Source of the DNA: Micromussa lordhowensis | Taxonomy: Eukaryota > Cnidaria > Anthozoa > Scleractinia > Lobophylliidae | Direction: 5' to 3' | NCBI GenBank assembly: GCA_964020085.1 | Contig: OZ026604.1 | Coordinates: forward strand, 28,373,618 to 28,437,617 | DNA length: 64,000 bases | Shown here: positions 12,923 to 28,300 of the stretch, in pieces | Layout of the letters: every line of letters begins with the position of its first letter | Position numbering within the stretch: the first letter of the stretch is position 1 | The notes under the pieces: model-generated | The model's input: only the letters and a program-made list of their open reading frames with translations | The model's database searches: none | What the model was told of the DNA's origin: nothing | Translations under genes and position numbers: made by a program

Positions 12923-13308
12923 GTAAGGAAGTTTCCTTTTCACCCCTTGTCCAAATAGCGTGATCTGTTTGACCAAAGTTTCAGTCGACGCTTCTAAGGT
13001 ATCTTGTTTTGTTTGCGCAGCGCCTTGTGGCGTAAAAGAGGCTTATGCAATTCCCCCTATGGTAAAATTATTGCGACAACGATCAAAGGCAACATACGAG
13101 TTTCGTCGTTATATCTATAGCACCAAGAATGTTTGGTTATTTCCGAAAACAGTTTGGTTTTGAACGTAGTTAAAGTAGTTGAGCATAGTTAAAGGTGTCT
13201 AAGGCTTTCTTTCCATCCCAAGAGTGTCAAACACAGATCAACAAACTTATACTGTCGTCCAATCGTTTGTTTTTTTGTTATGTTTGTTGTTGTTTTTTTT
13301 CTGACCAG

Positions 13309-16300
13309 AAATCCGGTCAAGAAGGGACAGAAAGAATTCAGCAACAACCAAGCACATACCTGCAGCTTCAAGAGATAGCAATACAGAAAACGCTACGTTC
13401 ACAATGGGTAGATTTTTCCCAGTAAGCACCGTTTCTGTAAGGAACAGTCATTCCAACGGGAGTGGATTTGTTGACATAGCCAACAACAGTAAAGCTGATG
13501 AGGAGATGACTTCTAACGACACGGTACTAGTGTCTAATGAAACGGAAACCGACATCTTTGCCAACGAGACGACGCCGCAATATGTTCTGATGTCGCAACC
13601 ATTGTTGACTTTAAACGATTCCAGGTCCGTTCTTGGAGGTAAATCGACACTTGTTTATATGGGAAACAGTCTGAGTGTTAAGAAAACAATGCTTCTTTCC
13701 CGGTCAGTAAAAAGCAGCAAAACACAGACGTTTTCAACGGTGGTTCGGACCGCAGTAGTTGACCCAAGCGAGCTTACCAGCGTAAAAATGCAAACGATGG
13801 AAAGGTTAAAGCCGTCGAAGGTTCTCTCTAACAATGTGTCTCATACATTTAATACCGAGACAGAAGAGATCGTTGTGCAAACATCAAGGACCACCGTCGT
13901 GCAGTTGCAGTCGACACCTTTGCAGGTTTTATCCACCCCTGCTTTACGAGATGCCGAGCAGGTACTCAAATCTAGCGTTCAAGTAAGTCAAGTTGTAACA
14001 AATGACTTATTTAAAACGCAGACCAATAACGTCCAAACGATATCCATAGAGAATGGAAGCTCGTCTCCACACTCTCACATTTTCAAGCGTTTAGAGGCAT
14101 CGTCTGTTGTAACCTTACAGAATTACAAGCAGGTGCGGACACCCCAGATTGCTTCAAGTTCTTTAGTAACAAGTGATTTTGCTTCGTCAATCACATTGGC
14201 TTTGAATAGTCCTCTTATCACTCCTGGAACCAGCCAAGGCGTATCGTCACCATTGTGGAATGGGATTGGAACACTTAACCGTGTTTCTTCAAATTTGCTA
14301 CTGAACAAACCTGATCTAGCATCCTCATCCTCGGAGGCCTCTTCCATCAGGAAAAGTAGTGGATCAGAACAAGTTTCACAAACAATTCATTCCATCCAAT
14401 CTGAAATCCCCGAGACTGTTGCAATCTCTTCAAGCGTAGTTCTGGATGAGAAAGAAAACCAAGCAGCCTTATCGTCAGACGTGTTAGTACAATTAGAGTC
14501 AACTGCAAACTCGTCGGGTGGAAGCTTATCTTTGAGTTCAGATGTGACTTCGTCTACCAACGCTCTGTTCCGAAGTGCCGACGACAGCGTTCCTGTATCA
14601 CGTTTAGAGACACCAACCGTCGCTCAGGGTAAAACAGGAAACTTCCTTCAAAGTTTCTCACTAGTCACGAAGTCGGAGCAACATGAAACACCAACAACAG
14701 AGGAAACCAATTCAGTTATAAAAGGTCTTGTTCGTAGCTTTACTTTGACAACGACAGAGCTTGCGTCAAGTATTATCGGCAATAACAGGGCGAGCTCGTC
14801 TTTAGCTGTTTTCCAAGGAAACAAAACAGTAGCAGGCACTGATATGGCCAGCTCCAAGAGTGAAGAGCCCAACAAGACTGCTAGTTTGCTCAACACAGCA
14901 AAAGTGACGGTTCAGAGAGTCGAGAATTTTACTTTAACATCAGCGGGATTTTTGAAACAATACCAAAGTGTTTATCAACAGAGAACATTTTCCTTTGTCT
15001 TACCTACACCATCAGCAACCGCACGTGTTTTCACTAGGGAGCCCGTGTATGCAAAAGCGTCTTCCTCTCCAGACGATACCCAGTCGATTTGGTCTTCCGG
15101 TACACAGGAGGAGCGAGATGAAATCCCCGTACTCACGCCGAGACTAGTAGGACGTCCAATTTTGTCAGACGTCTCTTCCAGCGAGATGCAATCTGCGACA
15201 TCTTTTGTTGATGCCAGCAGACCTGGAGTATTCAACGAGGGGGACGAAACATCGAACGAGCATTTGATCGTTACTACTCCAGGCACTTTTTCTTCAGTGC
15301 CATTGTCGGCCGTATCATTGAAAAGGGAACCAGAGGTTGTTTTTTCAGAAAAGATACATTCAACGACGTTTTCAAGCCCAACGCCGGCTGCTACTGCAAA
15401 GACGTTCATATCAGTGGCGTTGTCAAGCCTAGCACTGGCGAAAAGTGCACAAAGTGCTGCACAAGTAACTTTTGAAGGTCAGAGCTCAACAGATCCCTCG
15501 ATGGACACAGACGGAAGCATTGCGGAAATTGGTAGCATTAAAAGAGCATCCCTTACTGGCGGAGTCGACAATACCCAAAGATTCGATGCAACGGATATTC
15601 TCTCGCAGTCTACACAGAAAGACTCTTCATTCAGACAGAAAGTATCGCTGACAATAGGTGGAAGCAGCTCATCATCGCGGTCAGCATCGTTACAGCAAGG
15701 TGTTGCAACCAACATTTCAGCAATGACTACACCCAACATTTCAGCAATGACTACACCCATGTTATCGACACCTTTTATGCAGAAAATGTCTCATGTTGAG
15801 CAAGCTACCACGGAAAAGGATATCGCTCAAGTGTCTACTGCTGAAGAAAACCAGGCTGGTGCTAAATTATCAGTTCTAGATCAATCACCAGTTGACTCCT
15901 TTTTCGATGTTTCTCGTACCCAGGGCAGTACGACATCAAAATCTATAGTGACCAATTCACTTTCGTTTACTGGGCTTATGCAGAGGCAATATCTTACTTC
16001 ACGTCCATTACTAGACTTACCAATTCACTCGCAAATATCAAATGACGTTATTGCAGCTTCGAGTACACTCAGCATCACTAGACGTTTAGGGCTCTTGATG
16101 CAAGAAGAAACTTCCGATTCAAATGCAGCGTTATATAAACCAAAAACTATTCCAGAGTCAGCTGTTAGTTTCAAAACTTCCTCAGAGCCGTCACAGCAAC
16201 AGATGATAATTTTAGCAGGTTCTCCAAAGCAACGCTTGTCAAGTTTTTATTCTCCTCAAACGGTAACACTGTCGTTATCACAAAGCAGGCCAGCAAACAC

Positions 16301-19300
16301 TTCATCTGCAGAGTTTCACTCGGGGCTGGTTTCTTTTGGTTCAACAGCAACGAAGAACAATATTTCTCTTCCTGCCACAACTCACGCACAAGCTTCTGGG
16401 GCACTTCTAGGGGCAGGACAAATGACGCCTTCACACGTTTACAAAGGAGATAATGGAATAAAAAAGAGCGAAGCCAGGGCATTGCTTGGAACGCCGTTTC
16501 TGCCACACAGCATCCAGGCCGAAAACATTAGAAATTCCACTAGAACCACTTCTACTGTACTTGCACCCCAATCTAGTGAGAAGTTTGTAACGAAATCACT
16601 AACCATAGCATCGACATCTGTACCAGAAAGTCTTGAAAGTACGCTGGGCACGTTACAAGGGAAAGCAAAAGTAGTCCGTACGCTGGCCAGTGGAATAGTT
16701 GCAAGCCCTGTGTTTCACCATGCTATTCGCCACATAGGAGAACTACTGAAGAATGAATCTGGATTAGTGCATTCTGTGTCCCGACTTGAAAGCATGCTGG
16801 GTAATCTGCAGAGGCTCTTAGCAAATGAAACAAGAAACCACGTAAGAAACTCGCCCAACTTTTCTTTTCCCTTGGTAGATACGGTACAGAAAGTAAATAG
16901 CTCTAAGGAAATATCCAAGCAAGTAGATTCGAAACTTGACGGCATTGCAACGAAGCTAAAAAGAATATCATCAGTGCTCACTGAACTGCAGATAAAGAAA
17001 AGAGAAAACAATAACACTATAATTGAAAAGTCTAATATACAGCGACCTGGAAATTTTACTAGAGTCGACGAGAAGCACAATAGGCTTATTGAGCTCTTAT
17101 TAAAGAGATTTTCTAAATTGGAAGCCGTGATTCAAAGGAATCGATACTTTGTAACTCTAAACACTTCGAAGACAATAAGCATCGAATCAGTGAATGCAAT
17201 CTCGGACACAAGTGCTCGTGTCGTTCAACATAGCCCATCAAAAGGCTCAGGCATCATAATACAATCCAAGCAAGAAGTATCGCCTGTAGCTTTATACTCG
17301 AATTCAGCTACCCGAAGAAGTTCCAGTCCAGTAACATCTCAGGGAGATCGCATATCCACGAATGCCTTTCTTAGCTCTAACGCAGTCGCCACACATCACA
17401 CGCCGACTACAATGAAATCAACTGTTTCAATTTCACCTACACGGTACATGACTAAACACAGCGCGTATCACACCGCAACAAATGGGCCTAATTTAGATTT
17501 GTTACAAGCGCCACAGATCAGCTCGTCGTCTGTTGATTTATTCACTTCACTTGTTAGTAGACCTTTGTCAAGAAAGCTGATGACATCACAGGACAGCGTA
17601 ATATTACCCACTGAAGTAACCAGCATTAGGAAATCAGCATCGTCTTCGACTCGTGCGAAGCCTTCAATTCCAATTGCCGAAAACAATACCAATGTTTCAA
17701 GTACCGTTTTGAGACCATCCGTGTCTACGAGTGGTTCAAGAAGTTCTTCAATTGTTGTCAGCGCCCCACAATCAGTCAGTAACCTTCACGGGTACAACAG
17801 GACACATCATGTCGAGCGCAGTGAGGAGTTCACATTTGTGACATTTCGCAGTGGATTGGAGGCTGGTGTTTTCACCGATAGAGGCAAGGTCAAAAATATG
17901 GAGTCATGCGTAGAACGCTGCTTTACCCATCCATCGTGTCATGTGGCATTCATGGTAGGACATACATGCTATTCTATTCACTGCTACAGTCAGAAAACGT
18001 GCGAAATTCTACCTGTCCAGTCTCCTATAATCAGCACACGTGTTGTGTATCTCAAGGATAGAATGCTTAGATTGCCGTACAACACTACGACACAACCCAA
18101 AGCCTCTTCTTTAGTAACGGATGATAGGAATTTCACCATCAAGAACTGTGCCAAGAATGTAACAGTTCTCAAAAACATGACATTTCTCGCTGGAATGAGC
18201 GCTGGCAACTACACCGACTACGGAACTGTGGATAGCATCCAGGCGTGCTCGAACATTTGCTGCTCGAAGAAAGTATGCGATGCAGCGTTCATGATTCTCA
18301 ATAACTGCTTTACAATTGACTGTATTAGTGACAAAGCCTGCCATGCAATTCCATCAAAATCGAATAAGGTAAACACATCCATCGTTTACTTTCGTAAGAC
18401 TCTCTCTAAAGTGCGTTTTCAGCAAGTGCGAATGGGGGTACCTGAGGTTAAGAGTAAGCCACTCTGCCCCCTTCTTAGCGGTGTTCTCAAAGGAGTTACC
18501 TTCAACGGAGGAATAAGAGCAGGTAACTTCACTGATCATGGATTTGTGCAGGAATTCTCTTCTTGCATCGAGATATGCTGTAGTTCGCAGACCTGTGATG
18601 TTGCGTTCATGGTGGAAAAGAATTGTTATTCCGTCAAGTGTGCAAGAAACAAGAGACGCTGCCTTCCAGTAGTTGCAAGATCGACGAAATTCAAAACATT
18701 CATGGTTGTAAAGAAAACAGGCCACTTTCCCAAATTTACTATTCCCGTTGGGAATAATTCGACATGTACTCAAAACGGACCAACTCAACACAATTTTACA
18801 TTTCGAAGAGGTATCAAGGCTGGAAACTTCACAGGTCATGGTCAAGTAAAGAACATGAACAGTTGCATTCAGAAATGTTGTAGCAGTTCTTCATGCAATG
18901 CTGCTTTCATGATAGCAAAACATTGTTACTCAGTCATATGTTCTTCCGCTAAAGACTGTGAGACAGTTTTGGCAAAGAAGACAAACTTTGTCACGTCTAT
19001 TGCGTTTGTGAATCGAGAGAGGGGAAACGACAAAGCTGAAGACACTGAGTCAAACCAACGAACGACTTTTTCAAAGAGCATTCTAGGAGGCCATTGCGAT
19101 GTAACTGATGTGCAGCATAATGTAAATATCACTGGAGGATGGAGAGCAGGAAAATTTCTCCGAATATCGGATATCAAGGACATGAAAAAATGCACCGAAG
19201 CTTGCTGCGATTATCATGGATGTGGTGCTGCCATGTTCATCGATAAATACTGCTACAACTTAATATGTTTTAAGCAGCGAGGCTGTCAGCTCATCGGCTC

Positions 19301-22300
19301 AAAAGAGGCATTTATGATTGATCAATTTGTCGCGGTGCGCAAGAACCTGGGTCATGTTTTGTCACCTTTCTTGAGAGCGCAAATTTCTATGCTCAGTGCG
19401 TCAAAAGAGCATGTGAATCACTCCTCGTTCAAGCAACAAGTCCACAACGCAAACAAAATTCGAAACCGATCGACAATTTTTAACTTGGCGACGCCTGAGA
19501 AGACAAGAAATGGTGATGACCTACACAAGCTGTCGCGCACCGTTATGGAATCTCTATCCATCCATCCCACACGTACGCGCTTTGTAACCAAAAGCGAAGG
19601 TCTTGATAACAATTTAAACGCCAAGAAACATGAAATTCCCTTCTATATCTCTTCACAACTTAAAGACCGCTCTCTGATTCCGTCACTGTTAAGGACATCT
19701 TATTCTAATACAAAGTCAGCTGTCCCAAATTTGCATGATAGACCAAGCGTCGGAGTTAGACATACGTCATCTATCTCCGTTACAAAGCAGCTGACCAACG
19801 TTCAAGATAAGACGCAAAGTGTAGGTACGTTAGAGATCTTAAACTCTAAGACATTATCACCGCCAATAACGGACACTCCAGTTATCTTTAAACCTTCTAC
19901 ATCCACAAGCAAAGAAGATAAGTTGCCATTGCAGTCACTCAGCTTCTACTCGCCATTCACAACTTCCAACAATCAAACTGAGGAAGTTTCTGTTTCAAGC
20001 GCAAGTTCTGCGATTAGTGAGGATGGAATTAACGTAACTGTAGTGCCACCAGAGGGGTATTCATTCAAGAGCGATTATAGTCTACTGAAGGGAAAAGCTA
20101 ATCACAAAACGAAAAGGACATACGCCTGTACCCACACGTTTGTCTTTAACAATGCAACTTTACGCGGTGGACTCAAAGCTGGAGATGTCAAGAATGAGGG
20201 TAAAGTGGAAGGAATGGAAGAATGCGTTGAGATGTGTTGCAAAACACCAGAATGTAACGTGGCGCTGCTATTGAAGGACAACTGCTATATTGTGGCCTGC
20301 TTTAACAAGGAGAGCTGCGAGGCCGTTCCCGCTAAGGAAACGAAAGGCAGGACGAAAGTCGCCTATGTCGCGCGCAGTAAGGACGAGACAGAACTAATTA
20401 AACAACTTATCAGTCACACAGCAGCATCAAAAACTAACGTGTCAAGCGCCAATGAAAGTAAAGATGGCAAACCAACGGAAAACAAAGATTCGCAATCAGC
20501 AGATGTTGTCATTAGACAAGGATCATGCGTTAGAAGCCCCATTTTGCGTGACGTTCGTTTTAAGCTTGGTAGGCATGCTGGCGATTTCAAATCAGTTGGT
20601 ATAGTAAGGAATGTTGACCGATGTGTAGCGTTATGCTGCAAGGAACGTGCGTGTAACGCAATCTTCATGTTGGGATCACGTTGTCATCTGGTCTCCTGCT
20701 CTAATGAGCAAGATTGCCAGACTGTTGAAGCCAAGTCGGAGTTCTATAAGCCCACGGTGGTTTATTTAGCGAGGTCCAAGGCCGAAGTAGCATACTTTTT
20801 CAAGCTGATTCCAAAGGAGGTACTCGGGAAATATCCAGATGACGCGACTGTTGCTGTGAACGCTTCAACTGATGAACATGAATCAGAAATACGCAGATCA
20901 GAACTGGAACGCGCAGAGGGAAATAGCAGCGTCGATTTTTCGTATTCCCAAACGAGTAGTGCAAACGTCACAGTGGCATATGAAAGTAAACAAAAATTGA
21001 CAAATGCCTTTACAACTTTACAAGACGTTACGCCATCACTAAACAGCAAGAGTGTCTCGGCAACACGACAGCCTACACTGCAATCATCAAATATCGTCTC
21101 CACTAAAGAAACAATGACAGCGGTAATGAGTAGTGCGAGTGTCACAACAACAGTAGCAGCAATGTCAAGACTGGATTCATCAATTGCTGCCTCTACTATG
21201 AAAATCGTAACACCATTAACCAGTTTAGAGGTTACAGCAAACCTTACGCCAACACTGGAATTTTCAAGTGCCTTCGCTGTTCCTCAAGAACCCTCACCAT
21301 CTTTTAGTAATTTAAATGTTGCACACACGTTGACCTCATCAACAACGCTAACGACACCAAACGTCTTTGCATCTCCACAAGAACACAGTAAATCGCTTTA
21401 TCAGCATGGTGTAGCAACGTTAGACGCAAACGCGAAATCTGTTACAACGCCGCTTTTAAATGCTCCACCTTCTTCTGTTCTTCCATCTAATGTTACTCAC
21501 ATGCCTTGGAAGCCATTAATGATCACTACCGTAGGAGAGAGACATGGAAACGACAGCAAGACTAACAGCAGGTCTGGGCTATCAGCAAAACACTATTCGT
21601 CACAGGAGAATGCGCGAGAACAGAAACCTACAATGGTTAGCACAACTACAACTCCTACTCCTCGTGTCAAATCCTCCATTCAAGCACAGTTAAAAATGGT
21701 AGTAGTAGACATCACGAAATCAACAGATACTGTAAGTCAGCTTAGCGAATTTATAACACGACTGAATGTAAGTCGAATGAAATCATCAGTGGTTCAGTTT
21801 GAGGCCAGCAAGATTCGGTCATCTGTAGGATTGACGCCAAAGATGTCAAGTGTACCAGGGACCTTTGAACGCAACAGGTTAGAAGTAACAATCGCAGCAG
21901 CACACGTTGCAAAGAAAGACGATGTAAATATAATGACAACGAAAGTAGATAACAGTTCTTCGATTAATCCGCGTGTCAGTTTTGCTTCTGGCTCAAATTA
22001 TGATCATTCCGCGGTAAATGTTGCCGCCTTGCTTAAAACGCCAGCCGCATCAAGAACAAAAGTTGAAACGTCTCCCACGGGCCTTCCTCAGCCTACGTCC
22101 ACAGTCTCTTTGCAAGGCAGCTTACAAATCGTAACAGCTGCTCAGCAACAAAATGGAAATATGAATGAATCCCGGCGATACGTATCTCAAGCTGTCAGAG
22201 CGACAACGGCTATTTCCTCTGTCGCACGGGCTGGAAAACTACATGCCAATTCAAGTGTCTCTATTATCGCACACAGTAACAAATCCAGTGATGTAACCTC

Positions 22301-25300
22301 TATCCAGAACAAGACGTCCAGCATAGAATCAACGGGACGGCGCTTTATCAACGAACATAAGAGGGGTGACATCGCAATGTTGAGGAACTCGGCGTTTCAG
22401 AAATCTTCCGGGATTCTATCAAATTCACTGATTCCGTCTTCAGCTGGAACGGGTAAACAGCAACTAATGACAGTTAATCAACCCAAGCTCGCAAATCTGA
22501 AAAGCGTGTTCCAATCATCTCTGTTGCCAATAAGTAACAATAGCGAGAACACAGCAACGGTGCCGACATTACTGCTGGGAACCTCAGAGAGTAAAGGTAC
22601 GGTGATGGTTAGATCCACATCGAATGGACCCCAGTACATTCAACCATCACCTGTCACCAGGGGCGGAGAAAGTTCTTCAACGAGCGGGCTATTGTTAAGA
22701 GCATCCCCCTCTATAGAGCCCAGTGCTCAAGGGATTTCAACGTCAGCCTTTCCTCTATTGACATCTACAGACGTTTTATTTCCTTCAGTGTCGATTGAAA
22801 AAGCAATTACTCGCATGATTTCACCTAGTCATAGCGCTGAGGTAAACCCCACACCTACAAGTCACACGCTTGAAATAGTGGGAACCAAATCAGCGTACGC
22901 GTCATCCTCTGAACAACCAATAAACGCCACAACCTTTTCAGCTCTGCCAGGATTGGCAATAGGGCACATAAAGACACCTTTGCCAGCATCATCAATCCAA
23001 TCAGTCTTGTCGAAGACACCTCGATTGAGGTTTACTTTATTGACGGTACTACATTCAAGCAATGCCGTGAGTGCAGCGAATTCCAGACTACTAAAGGGAA
23101 CGTACGCCGTTGAACATCAACGTCTCCTATTGACAGCTCCGCGCATATCCTATACGCCAAACTCGCCCATAGTTGACAGAATCAAGAGAATATCTTCCAC
23201 TACAGAGAAAACTATAGCTACAAAAGCGGCCCTTTCCTCAAGTGCCGAAAGAAAGCTTCCATTTATTACAAATAAGGAAAGTCTTCTATCAAGCACAATA
23301 AGAACGATTCCATTGCCAACAAGGTCTATAAAACCAAGTTCTGAAGTAGCTTCAAAGTCAATGGTTCACTCAAGAGGAAATTTCAGAACTTCTTCATCTC
23401 TTCAACCGCATTTATCGACGACCTCAAATGCCTCAGCAAAGCCAAGAATTGCTTCTGCATCCCTTCTTCAGAACGTTTCATCCCCTCCACATTCACGCAT
23501 AGATGACTCAGCTCTGAACAATAGTTCCAGAGCAGAGTTTGTAAACGTTTTACCAACTCAATCCGCAAAAATAGAGACTACTCTCCTAAACATTCCAACG
23601 GGAAGTACATCGAGAGTAGAAAGACATGTTTCAAAAGAAACTGATTACTTTGCATCTTCAGCCTCCCAGCTGCTCCATCATTCGAAACCGATTAAGACTT
23701 CGCTTGAAGTGGATAGAAGTGTAACAATACTATCTGGAAATCAAAACCAGGCATCGTCTTCCTTAAAAAAAAACCAAGATGGTCTTCAGTCACTTCAGGG
23801 TTTTATCTCAAATATGGCGTCCAAGCTTCAAGCAATCCCAAGAAAAGGGAAGACTCAAGACTCTGAGAAACAGAACATTTCTCACAACAGTTACGAGGCC
23901 CACCAAATTGACGAGATTTTAAAAACATTAAGCTCCAACTTTCCGAATGTACCTCAAACAAAGGCGCTAAATCAATCCGTTTTGAGGCTGGTCTCTAAAA
24001 CCTCAAGAATTGCAAGCGACGTTATGCCTATGAAGTCACTGCTGAATGATATTCAAAACATCCTCGGCCATAGAGAAACATTGCTCCACAGCACACTTCA
24101 CACAGCAGCCAGGACTACCAAGCAGATTATACCTAGTTCAAGTATACCAGTTAACAAGAGCTTCAATTTATCTTCTGCTATTATAAAAGACATGCCAGGA
24201 AGAATCCAGAGTAAAAATCACACGCCAAGCAGTCAAGGATCATCCAAAGCAACTGCTAATCACAGAAATGTGTCAATTGCTTTTCCAAAATCACTCAATA
24301 CAGCGGAAAATGCCTCGTCTCAGTTGTATCATTTCCCTAATGAAGTAAGAATTCAACATTCATCGTCCGTTGAAGTGTTGCAAAAACGAGTAAAAATACC
24401 GTTCGCTGGGAGACTACTGGAACAAATTAAAGTACTTCAATATTCACCCGTGTTTAAACAGCGGCATACACCAACAGATTCGACACAAATAGCTGGAGGG
24501 CTGCTAGAACAAATCACGCCTCTTCATACATCACCGCGGCAGCCATTACATAGTATCTCAGCTAACTTATCGCAGATGTCTAGCGACAGAATTTCTTTAA
24601 TTACGAAACCAGTGGCAAGCAGAAGCTACAAACAGCAGGCAGCTGAAAAGGAAAACCAAGATAAAGCAACTTCCAGTGAGAATTTGCAGTCAAGAGTTGC
24701 ACTGTCAAGGATAATAAGCAGTAACAGTCAAGGTGTACCGACAAGTGCTTCAGTTACTGCACTTTCTGTTAAACAGGTTAGCAAAAGAGCAAGGGAAATT
24801 CACAGCAAGTCTCCAAAACATGCTACAGGAGTCTTTCATTCTAAAACATCTTTAACGTCACAAACTGCATCTCCATCGCAAGATAGGGACCTTGAAATAC
24901 GCCCATCACCTGTAACACGCACTGGACCTGTGACAGTCATCACAGCGATCCCATCAATGATCATAAAGCCACTAGAAATTGTACACAGCAAGATATCAAC
25001 ACCTGTTTTGACTAACACACCTGCTCCTAGACGTCTCCAGTCACACACATTGTTGCAAGGAAGTAGAACGCAGTATAACGAAACGAGTCAAACAGTGAAA
25101 GCTACTCTCGGTCACAGTGCAACGATTCTTTTTTCTTCAACTGCAGCAGATTCAACGGAGAAAACTTCGTACAATGAAAAGAACAGTATGTTTGGATATT
25201 TTGCCAAGCTTCTCAAAAGCATCAAAGATATTTTAACTAAAAAGAACTCCAGGCCAGGTTGGGAATCTAGTGCTACGTCACTGTGGAATGGGCCAACCCC

Positions 25301-28300
25301 GCCCTATCAGCACGTTACAAAAACGACATCCGTTTCATCAGGTCTGAGTTCTGCACTTGCAACAGCGTCCATTACACCTCGGCAGTCCGTTGTCATGTCC
25401 ATTGCTTCTAGTGTAACTCCAACGAAAGCAAGTTCAATGTACTTCTTGACTTCCAAAGCCTTGGATATTTCAATCGCGATGCAACCCTTGTATCAAGTTG
25501 CTTTAAACATCACCGGCATTCGACAAGCGGCTTTGTGTAAACATTCGCCCTCACACGAGAACTCGACGATGCGAGGTGGAGTACAGTCAGGTATCTTCAA
25601 AGAGGTAGCAATGGTAAATAGTGATGCCGAGTGCATAAGTCATTGCTGTGTTTCCAAGACGTGCGACGCCGCATTTTTGCTGTCGAATCGTTGCTTTCTT
25701 GTCACTTGTAAGAGCAAGGTACTTTGCCAAAGCGTCCCTGCCAAGAATGTGGAATTGAGACCCAGAGTGATCTACATAGAGAACCGAATGGCGCTAGCCA
25801 AAGGAGAAAGAGGTCAGGAATCACTGAGACCCTCTCAGTTCAACATCAAGCCAGAGAGCATTTCCTGGAGTCCAAGGCTTGAGACTTCCTTAACGAGCCT
25901 TCAGCTCAGCAAGTCAGTAGAACCCAGTACAAGTTTAAATACACCACGAATTAGGAAAGGAAAGGCTATCTGTGAAGCTTCCGAAATTCAACAAAACGTA
26001 ACTCTACGAGGTGGAATAAAAAGCGGGCATTTCAAAGACCAAGGAACAGTTGAAAGTATGCAAAAATGTATTGAACTGTGCTGCAGTATACACAACTGCA
26101 GTGTTGCTTTTATGCTTTTGAGCCGCTGTTTTTCAGTCTCTTGTTACAATGAGACTTCTTGCAATAGTATTCCGGCCCGAAGTTTAATTTTCCAGCCTCA
26201 GTTGGTCTATTTAAGAAGAAATGTTATCTCAAAAAGTACAGTGAGCAATCATTTCGAAACAGTCGCAAATTCTAAAACACAAATGTCAGTCATGGCATTG
26301 TATTCATCAAGTGAATCAGTAAGAACGGAAAGCAGGAATAGCAAAGCTCGTTTCCATGACAGCTGTCGCTATAGTAACTCAGAGAAACACGTAACTCTTC
26401 GAGGAGGACTGAACGCAGGATCATTTTTGGACACTGGTGTGGTTGATAACATCACGGAATGCGCCGATAACTGTTGCCAGGCAACCAAATGTGACGTTGC
26501 CTTTATGATCGTGAAGAGATGCTTTTTGGTCACGTGCTATAGTTCCCACCTGTGTCAAACCATTTACGCGCGAAATTCTGGCTACTTTACCGAGATTGTG
26601 CACATAGCACGAGACGAGACTGCTGTTGTGCGAGATCTTCTAGCGAGACTAGTGCAACCATCGTCGCTGCCTGTCAAGGTGAAAAGCGTTAATTCAAGTT
26701 CGGTGGCAGCTTCCACATTCGATATAAACCTGCCCAAATCCAGTAGCGCCGTATTTGTCAATAGCACCACAGGTGGTGCGGTAAATAAACTCTTGACATT
26801 GACGAGCCATTTTGCCGGTTTCCACAGCAGATCAAGTTTGCCCTCAAGGCCACCCGCTGTACCTGCTCTTAGGGCGGTAATCGAATCTGCGATTGCACCG
26901 TTAAACGTCAACAAACAAGGAATCGTTGGACTGATTCAAACGATAGGTATGTCAACACGTCCAGAGAGCACTCGTCATGCACTTGATCAGACAATTACGC
27001 CATCTTCACTGAAGCTTAATTCACCTTCATTAAGCTCGCAATGGCCTGAAAGTGTCAGAGATGAAAGTATACACGGAAAAGAACAGGAAACTGTAGAGTT
27101 TTCGAAGGATGAAACATGTCAAAGCACAGCTGTTTTTTACAATGCAACCATGCGCGGAGGAATTAATGCTGGCGTTTTCAAGGACCAGGGACCCGTGCAA
27201 AATATGCGGAAATGTATTGAGCAATGCTGCCGATGGCAATTCTGTAGTGTAGCGTTTATGCTGTTGACTCGATGTTATATAATTGCCTGCTACAATGATC
27301 ACTTGTGCGATCCAGTTCCAGCCAGAAATGTGACTTTCACACCTCGCGTTGTTTTTGTTTCTCGTGTTCGGAGAGATCATGGTAATCTGAGTAGTATTTT
27401 GGAGAACACACCTACACCTACCTTGTCAGTCTACGAGAAGTCGAGCCTTAAAACATCAACAGGAGAGGCAAACTTCACAACAACCGAAGTTTATTCTAAC
27501 AAAACATTACCCCCGTCTACATTGACCAACGCAGCTCCACAACTGCCAAGTTTGCTGGCAATTACACCCTCGCCATCTCAATCGCTTTTTTCTAAAGTGT
27601 TTTCGTCTCGACCTGTATCGCGTCATAATTGCACCAACAGCGGACAAAAACACAATGTAACACTTCGCGGCGGGCTGTCTGCAGGCCATTTCAAGGACAG
27701 GGGTCAAGTCGCTAAAATGCAAGAGTGTGTCGACTTTTGCTGTAAAGAAAACCATTGTGATGTTGCGCTGATGCTTTTGGAAAACTGTTTTACTGTTATC
27801 TGTCACAACAAACGCCTTTGTGAGAGCGTACCTGCCAGGACTGGACGGTACAAGTCAAGAATAGTTTACGTTGGGAAGAATCATGGCGTTAAATCCACTC
27901 AACCGGTTAGCCATAAACTAACAAAGACAATCTCCCTACTCGATGCCGCTTTGCCAGCTATGGGAGCAAATAATGAGCGTGAGACTTGGGAAACTGAAAA
28001 GAAGACCACTGTCTCTGACAGAGCTCGTAGTTTTGAGCCTCAACAGCTTACACAACTCTCATCTTCGTCACCATCGTTTGAGGGGGTCGACCAAAGGAGT
28101 AACATCTCGAAGTTGGAAAATTCGACTCTTACTCAACATTCTACAAATCAAAGTGAAACAAATAAAGAGCATAAGATTTTAATACTTCAAGAAAATTCAC
28201 ATAAAAACGCAAAAAGGAATAAATTGAACGCTACGGCGTCACAACGCAAGCAACATCATCTGATGTCAACATCTGTGCCATCAGATCATAACACTAGCTT

